64,000 nucleotides of DNA from Callaeas wilsoni (Eukaryota; Chordata; Aves; Passeriformes; Callaeidae). This document shows positions 58,589-64,000 of this stretch, in pieces; the stretch's first letter is position 1, and each line of letters begins with the position of its first letter. Both the position numbers and the translations under genes were made by a program. The stretch spans positions 806,001-870,000 of the forward strand of contig VWPU01014059.1 in the NCBI GenBank assembly GCA_013398955.1, in the 5' to 3' direction. The notes under the pieces are model-generated. The model was given only the letters and a program-made list of their open reading frames with translations. It was not told where the DNA came from and did no database searches.

Positions 58589-61500
58589 ACATAGTTAAAA
58601 AAACACCCCAGCTTGTTACAACAAACCACTACTCTTCTTCAAAATAGAGGAGTAATATCTTCCATCTTAAATTTCAAATATCTGACCCTTGTCATCCTTT
58701 TAGGGCTATTATGTCACCAAATCTTCTATTGATACAGTCATTTTAGAATCTAATAATGACAATTATTTTTTTGACAAGAAACATCTTTTTCCGGTCTGGA
58801 AGGAGTGTCTGATCATCCTCAGCATTATCTACCTTCCCAATACTAATGTTCATCCTTACAGGTTTTTACAAAGCTTGGTTTACTGATGCATGTGTTTGCT
58901 CGCTCTCTGCTAGCTGTTTCACTGATTTGTGGAAATCTGCAAAGAACATACAAAACCTGTGTCCAGCAATTAGCCAGCTCATCATCTTCCTAATTAATTT
59001 CAATGCATGTTCTGGCATTTTACTGTTCAAGTGAATTTATTCAAATTATTTTTCACCAGAGAGCACACATGCTTGTAATAGTCGTATTTGCAAATTTTTA
59101 TATATTATCTTTAAACTTAGCATCTGACTTAGGAGTTGCTGTATATGGTAGCTTCTGACAGGGAACTGGAAGACAAATGCAATGCCGAAACTACACCAGA
59201 TCATGTAATTTTAAGTGTGCAACTCAGAGTTTTCCACAATTTCATTTTCATTTCATGCATTTCACATTGAGGCAAGTTCACAGTATTGTGAGGGTGCCAT
59301 CTGAAAACTGAAGAGCAAAAACTTGCTAAAAAAGTTTATTAACCTCCCGTGGTATTGATCTAAAACATAGATTGCATTTCCCATATGACATTCTATATAC
59401 TGACATTATAGAAATGCTTGAAAACTGATATTTCTAAGTGCCAACACAACAGCAAAACAATTTTACAATAGCCATGAGTATAAATACAGGCTGTTTACAC
59501 TGTATGTTATGGCAAATAATAATAATCTGATATAGCATATTTCAAGTCATTGCAAAGAAAATTGAATTTGTAAATTCCTTCATTTGATGATTTTCAATAG
59601 AACATGTATCTATTGAACGATTTCATTCCTTTTAAAAAATGTTCAGAAGAGTAATTTAATGTGAACAAGGTAGATGTTCTCTCTTTTAAAAGGATTAATT
59701 CTAACCCTTTAATATTGGAGATTATCTTTCTTTTAGAAGAACTAATTAATGCCAAGGATTTTCTTTGCAGTAAAATTTTAATTGGAAATGCTCTGAAATG
59801 AATGAAAATCACCTCTTCCAACATTTGTATAATATTGACTTTGATTTTTATACTCCCAATGTCGTTTTACAAGCTTTTCCTTACACTTCTATTTTACTTT
59901 TTTCTTCCTTTTACCTCTTAATAACACATTTTATACTTCAAAATATATCTATTTTAATAGATTCATTTGCCATAGGTATTTTAGTGTTCAGTATGTGACC
60001 TCTTTATTTGTTACTGTAACTACCAGAGGGCTCATTACTAAACCAGAGCTCTTCGAAGTGGTTGTGAACTTGCATGACAATGGTTGCTGTTAAAAATTCA
60101 CACATGAGAATGTGCTTTCTATGGGAACTGATAGCATTTTGGTCTAGTTCAGCATCATAGCTAAAAGCATAAAACTTGAATTAGTCCAGGTCATTTAGGT
60201 TTCATCGTCTGAATCACTATTTTTTAGCTTTGTAGTATCATGTGGGTTTCTTTTCCTTGGGCTTCGTTCCAAGCTGTTTTGATGTTTTCTTGTGACATGA
60301 GGTGATATGTGCCAACATAGACTTTTTGAGAATAATTATTATCACTTTCAAGGTGGAAGAGACATTTTTCTAAATAAAAGACAGGCAAACTTCTGTAGTT
60401 CTCTTACTATAATTTCAAGTAAATCCCAGGTTTACTATAAATACTATAGGCAAAAGAAACAGGCATAGAGTTTACAGAGCTGTTTCAGGTGCTGCTGAAG
60501 TCAGTAAATTGTGATACAAGAACAAGGCACACTAAAATTAAAAAGAGTAAAATTCAAAGCCTCTAAAAGAAATATTTTTCACTCAAAATGAGAGTTTGCT
60601 TTGTTATATCTTTCCAGGAAACTACAAAATCGTGGTGGTTATTAGACTGGATTTTATACTTGTATAGATATTAATGGTATTCAGTTATCAGACTTAACCT
60701 TAATGAACGTTGTAGAGTATGGCTAGATGTAATTATAACTAACAGCCATCATTTGTGGTGTTCTGCTGAAGGATGTGGTCTTGGTCCCTGCTGGATACAT
60801 GAGAAGGCACAAGATAGATCCATGATAACTCTTAAGTCCTTGGGAAATTCTGAGAATCATTTATATCTGAAAATCACACCGCAGAAGTAAAAGAAGGCTA
60901 AGACTCAATGCTTTGATATTAATAGAAGACAGGTTTTTTACTCTATCTGTGAGTAGATTTGGTCAGGAAATTGCAGGAAAAAAACATAATTGATGGTTTT
61001 TTATTCCTGAAAAAAATACTCCTGTCAAAAAGAATTTGTTCTCATGAAAAGTACTACCAGTTTTATGAACTTCTCTGAAATATGGCTTTGGGTAGCTGGA
61101 TGGTTGCATGACATTTCATCAGGTGGGGCATTGGAAGAGCAGCATTGTGGAGTGTGACTTCAAGAAAGCTCTGCTGCACATGTGGAGCACATCTTGTGGT
61201 CCCCCAGGGCCTTCTACTTTCAACTCTAGATTCATAACTAGGCTTTTTTGTAGCTTGACTTATTTTAGCTGCCCTGTCCTGATATTCACAGGAGGAAGAA
61301 GTTTAATAAAAGTGTAAGATTATTGTATTATTGTAGCCCTCTTTTTTTCTGATTAAATATTTGAGACAATTTTTTTCTGAAATCTTCTTTTTTGTTTTTT
61401 CAATCCTCTTCCTGTTTTTCAATGAATGCATGCACTAGTATATCTTAGTCCTATACCAGTCCAAATAACAGCAATGTCTTTTCTTACTCTATTAATAGGC

Positions 61501-64000
61501 AACATCTGCATACAAGAGGTACACTTGCAAGTACTCAAAACTCTTAAGTTCAGGGAAAAAATAGCTAGTTTGATACAATTGATATGTTTTTAATTTGCAG
61601 GGTCAATAAGCAGACAACAAAACCCAGCTAAAAAATAGGAGGCTCTCTAAATCTTGAGTGCTATGATGCAGAACTACACTATATATACTATATATGTGCT
61701 CCCAAATATTGGACAGGTTTTTTTCAGTCAAAACAGATTTGTTTAGTAATGTGCTCACGAGGTCTCTTGATTCTTTGTTTCTAACAGAAGCTTGTGTAAA
61801 GAAGGGTCCTGCTAAGGCATATGGGATCAAATCCATAATAAAGACATAAGACAGAGTATTTATCAGAAAGATATTGTCAATTTTATATACCAAGACACTG
61901 AGAAAAAGATCCCAAAAAAATGTGTGCTTTGTATAGCCCAGGAAAATGCCAAGCCCAGGACGTATGCAAGCTATAGTAGAGCAATGATTGACCCGCTTTG
62001 GGAGTCTGCTGAGACTGCACACTTGGTCATTAGAAACATGGAAATTGAACACAGACACAGAGAAAAGAGACGGGGGGGGAACTTGTAGGTGCTCACCGCT
62101 GAGATTCTATGGAGCATGCATTAAACTCTATACAGTAAGGATAAAGGCATCTCTTTGAATCACTTTAAAAATTTAAACAAATCCAGAGGACCTAGTGAGA
62201 GAATTAAGAGCTAATTACATTAAAGCAGTGAAGATCAATTGCATGTATGTTGGTAGCTTCACTTTATTGTCTTAACTTGAGGGAGCCAACCATAATAAGG
62301 AAGAATAAAGCATAGTTAACCTCATTCTGATTACAGAATCCCTCTTTTCAGTACCAGATAAAAGTTTTTCAGCATTTCCACAATAATCTTTATCTTAAGA
62401 ACTTTACATTTTTGCATTGTGAATTATCTGAGACTGGAATTAAGCATTTCTCATATGTAGGCTGTATATCTTTGACCTATTTAAACAAGGACAAAAACAT
62501 TACTCTGGAAAACTCTAAGCTACAGATTCCAAAATGGGAACAGCAGCATCTGGACAAGCACCAGAAGTTAAGTAAAAGCTATACACTTTTAAGTGAAATA
62601 TAACAAAGATAACCTTTTGGCCAGTTTAATGACTTTTTTTTTTTTTACATAAGACTAGATTTAACTTTTGATCAGAATAAACTCAATCAGTATAGATAGA
62701 GTTTTCGGATTATGCTAAAAAAGTCTTTGATTTGTGTATTTACCTCCTCTGCAGTGTCCAATTTTACTATGATAGCATTAAACAATGTCTGTCGGCTATG
62801 ATTTGGAGAAGCCAGTATCCTTCCAGTGCTAATATGTTTAGTTTTGTATATGCCTATCTGCTAGTGCACATCTGCTTCTGTCTACATGCCATTACTTCTG
62901 TCCAAAAGAAACAGAAGTTGAATTCTGCCCTGGCTCCAAAATATCTCTTATGTTTTGTCTGCCTGGCAAAATGCAGAATTGTATCAGAGATAGCCCACTT
63001 AAAAGTGTAATAAAAATTAAAAATTAAAATTTAAAAAAAAATATATAAATCCAAGCAACAAAAACACCAAAAAATTCCCACAAAAAAACCCAGGTCAGCA
63101 GCCACAGAGTTAGAATAGATTGGCCTTACAGATTTAATCTGATTTTGGCATCCTAACCAGTTTATATAGCTCTCTCTTCATATAAGCCTATATGACACTT
63201 CCTTATGTCATATCAGTGCACTCATTATTTCTTTACACTTAAGTATATTTCCCTGGAAAGAAGACAAGATATTTAATACAAAAATATATAACCTGCATGT
63301 CACGTAGTTTAATTAGTTTCACCAAATACTTTAATACCCTCCAATGGAAAAAATCATGTGGATAGAAATTTAAAAGCAATTCTATAAATATAGTTAATTT
63401 TTATGTAACTGCATGAAAGATTTCTTAATATTCAGTAGATTCAGTGTGTGTACAAAGCTGGTGTTTGTACTATTTGTGCAATATCATATAAACACATAAG
63501 TCTGTTTATTGATGGCCTCCAGTAAAAAATAATGATGTCTTTCAAATATTTTTGTACTTAGACCTTTATAGGAACTGAAACCTATAAAGACTATCAGACC
63601 TATAAATTGCATTATATAATCAAATTTTTATACACAAAATGTTTTTATTAGGTGGAATGGAAATTGAACAAATAAGTTGATAAGAAGCAATGGTATATTG
63701 GCTACAGTTTTGTGTGAAGTAAAATTTCACTCTTTTTCCATGCACAACTAGCCAGAAACTTCTCATCTATTTTTGTTTCACTGCTCCACACTGAAAGTGA
63801 AATCTGTATTCCATACAAAAGGAGAGTTATTCTTCTTTAATCGAGCGGAAAAAAATCAAAAGAAGAATCAAGTGGAGTTTTAGAAATTGAAGCAACATTT
63901 CACCTTTACATGTTTAAATGGAAATAAGTATCATTTTATGACTTCTTCGTGTTTTAAACAATTTTCTTTTGAAATGCAACCTAGTTATTCTTCTTAATTC
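58589..64000. other. Unique AT-rich non-coding block
   Basis: No exon, RNA gene or recognisable transposon in the last 5.4 kb. It contains a T run (about 62633-62646), an A-rich tract with AAATT units (63010-63080) and a G8 run near 62073-62080. One long minus-strand frame is listed separately. Confidence 0.55.
61603..62058 (-). other. Unclaimed 151-codon open frame, probably non-coding
   Basis: ATG-initiated minus-strand frame without repeats. Residues about 36-60 and 65-90 are hydrophobic (IFLGYTKHTFFWDLFLSVLV, LSYVFIMDLIPYALAGPFF), then a polar stretch with Lys/Glu/Ser follows. No known domain recognised. Composition is less extreme than in most chance frames here, but no splice sites, promoter or conservation can be shown. 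Confidence 0.15.

Noticed and set aside
58293..58629. Frames of about 90-100 codons crossing the gap
   Set aside because: They consist of purine-repeat translation and 35 unknown codons in the N run.
1..64000. CRISPR array, tRNA, rRNA, snRNA or host exon
   Set aside because: No regularly spaced unique-spacer repeats, no tRNA A/B-box pairs, no U6- or 5S-like sequence, and no recognisable exon with splice sites were seen. The tandem repeats have no spacers.

Overview
This window looks like AT-rich, gene-poor avian genomic DNA. It carries many copies of CR1 (chicken repeat 1, the dominant bird non-LTR retrotransposon), several solo-LTR-type remnants of endogenous retroviruses, two ancient MIR-like SINE relics, and long pentanucleotide and hexanucleotide arrays of the kind seen on bird chromosomes. 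CR1 also occurs in other sauropsids, so 'bird' is the best reading rather than a proof, and I cannot name the species. I recognise no host protein-coding exon, tRNA, rRNA, snRNA, CRISPR array or bacterial-type operon. The stretch is most simply a gene desert or part of one very long intron.

Layout: 1-9 kb is mostly unique AT-rich DNA with a 13-bp minisatellite (256-311) and a CR1 3' end (1738-2040). At 9.04-9.63 kb lies a CpG-rich LTR with TATA-like and AATAAA signals. 9.6-20 kb is unique DNA with two MIR-like relics (about 12.88-13.08 and 15.44-15.58 kb) and a (TTCCC)28 array. 20,371-20,947 is a minus-strand solo LTR with a perfect 6-bp target duplication. 22.63-24.46 kb is the longest CR1, on the minus strand, with ORF2 fragments and an internal deletion. 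26,581-27,114 is a plus-strand solo LTR with a near-perfect 5-bp target duplication and good terminal inverted repeats. 32.70-33.41 kb is a CR1 3' part whose tail runs into (TATTC)15 and then (CATTC)9. 38.7 kb is a short CR1 piece, and 39.66 kb a (TTATA)16 array. 41.09-41.66 kb is a probable ERVL-like LTR. 41.88-42.35 kb is a pyrimidine hexamer array with a 24-bp higher-order repeat. 46.75-46.99 kb is a TAGA array beside a CR1 3' end. 48.95-49.51 kb is a compound array dominated by (AAAGG)61. 53.1-55.06 kb holds two CR1 copies in opposite orientation. 58.36-58.59 kb is a purine array around a 105-base assembly gap. The remainder is unique AT-rich DNA.

No genes act together here. Both CR1 copies that reach the reverse-transcriptase core have lost the catalytic box, one by deletion and one by substitution. 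The LTRs have no adjacent retroviral coding region. I found no credible undescribed system. The most useful observations are the well-bounded solo LTRs, the microsatellite that grew from a CR1 tail, and the pattern that every N in the window lies in or beside repeated sequence. In two cases the N separates two near-copies, which suggests false duplication at contig joins.
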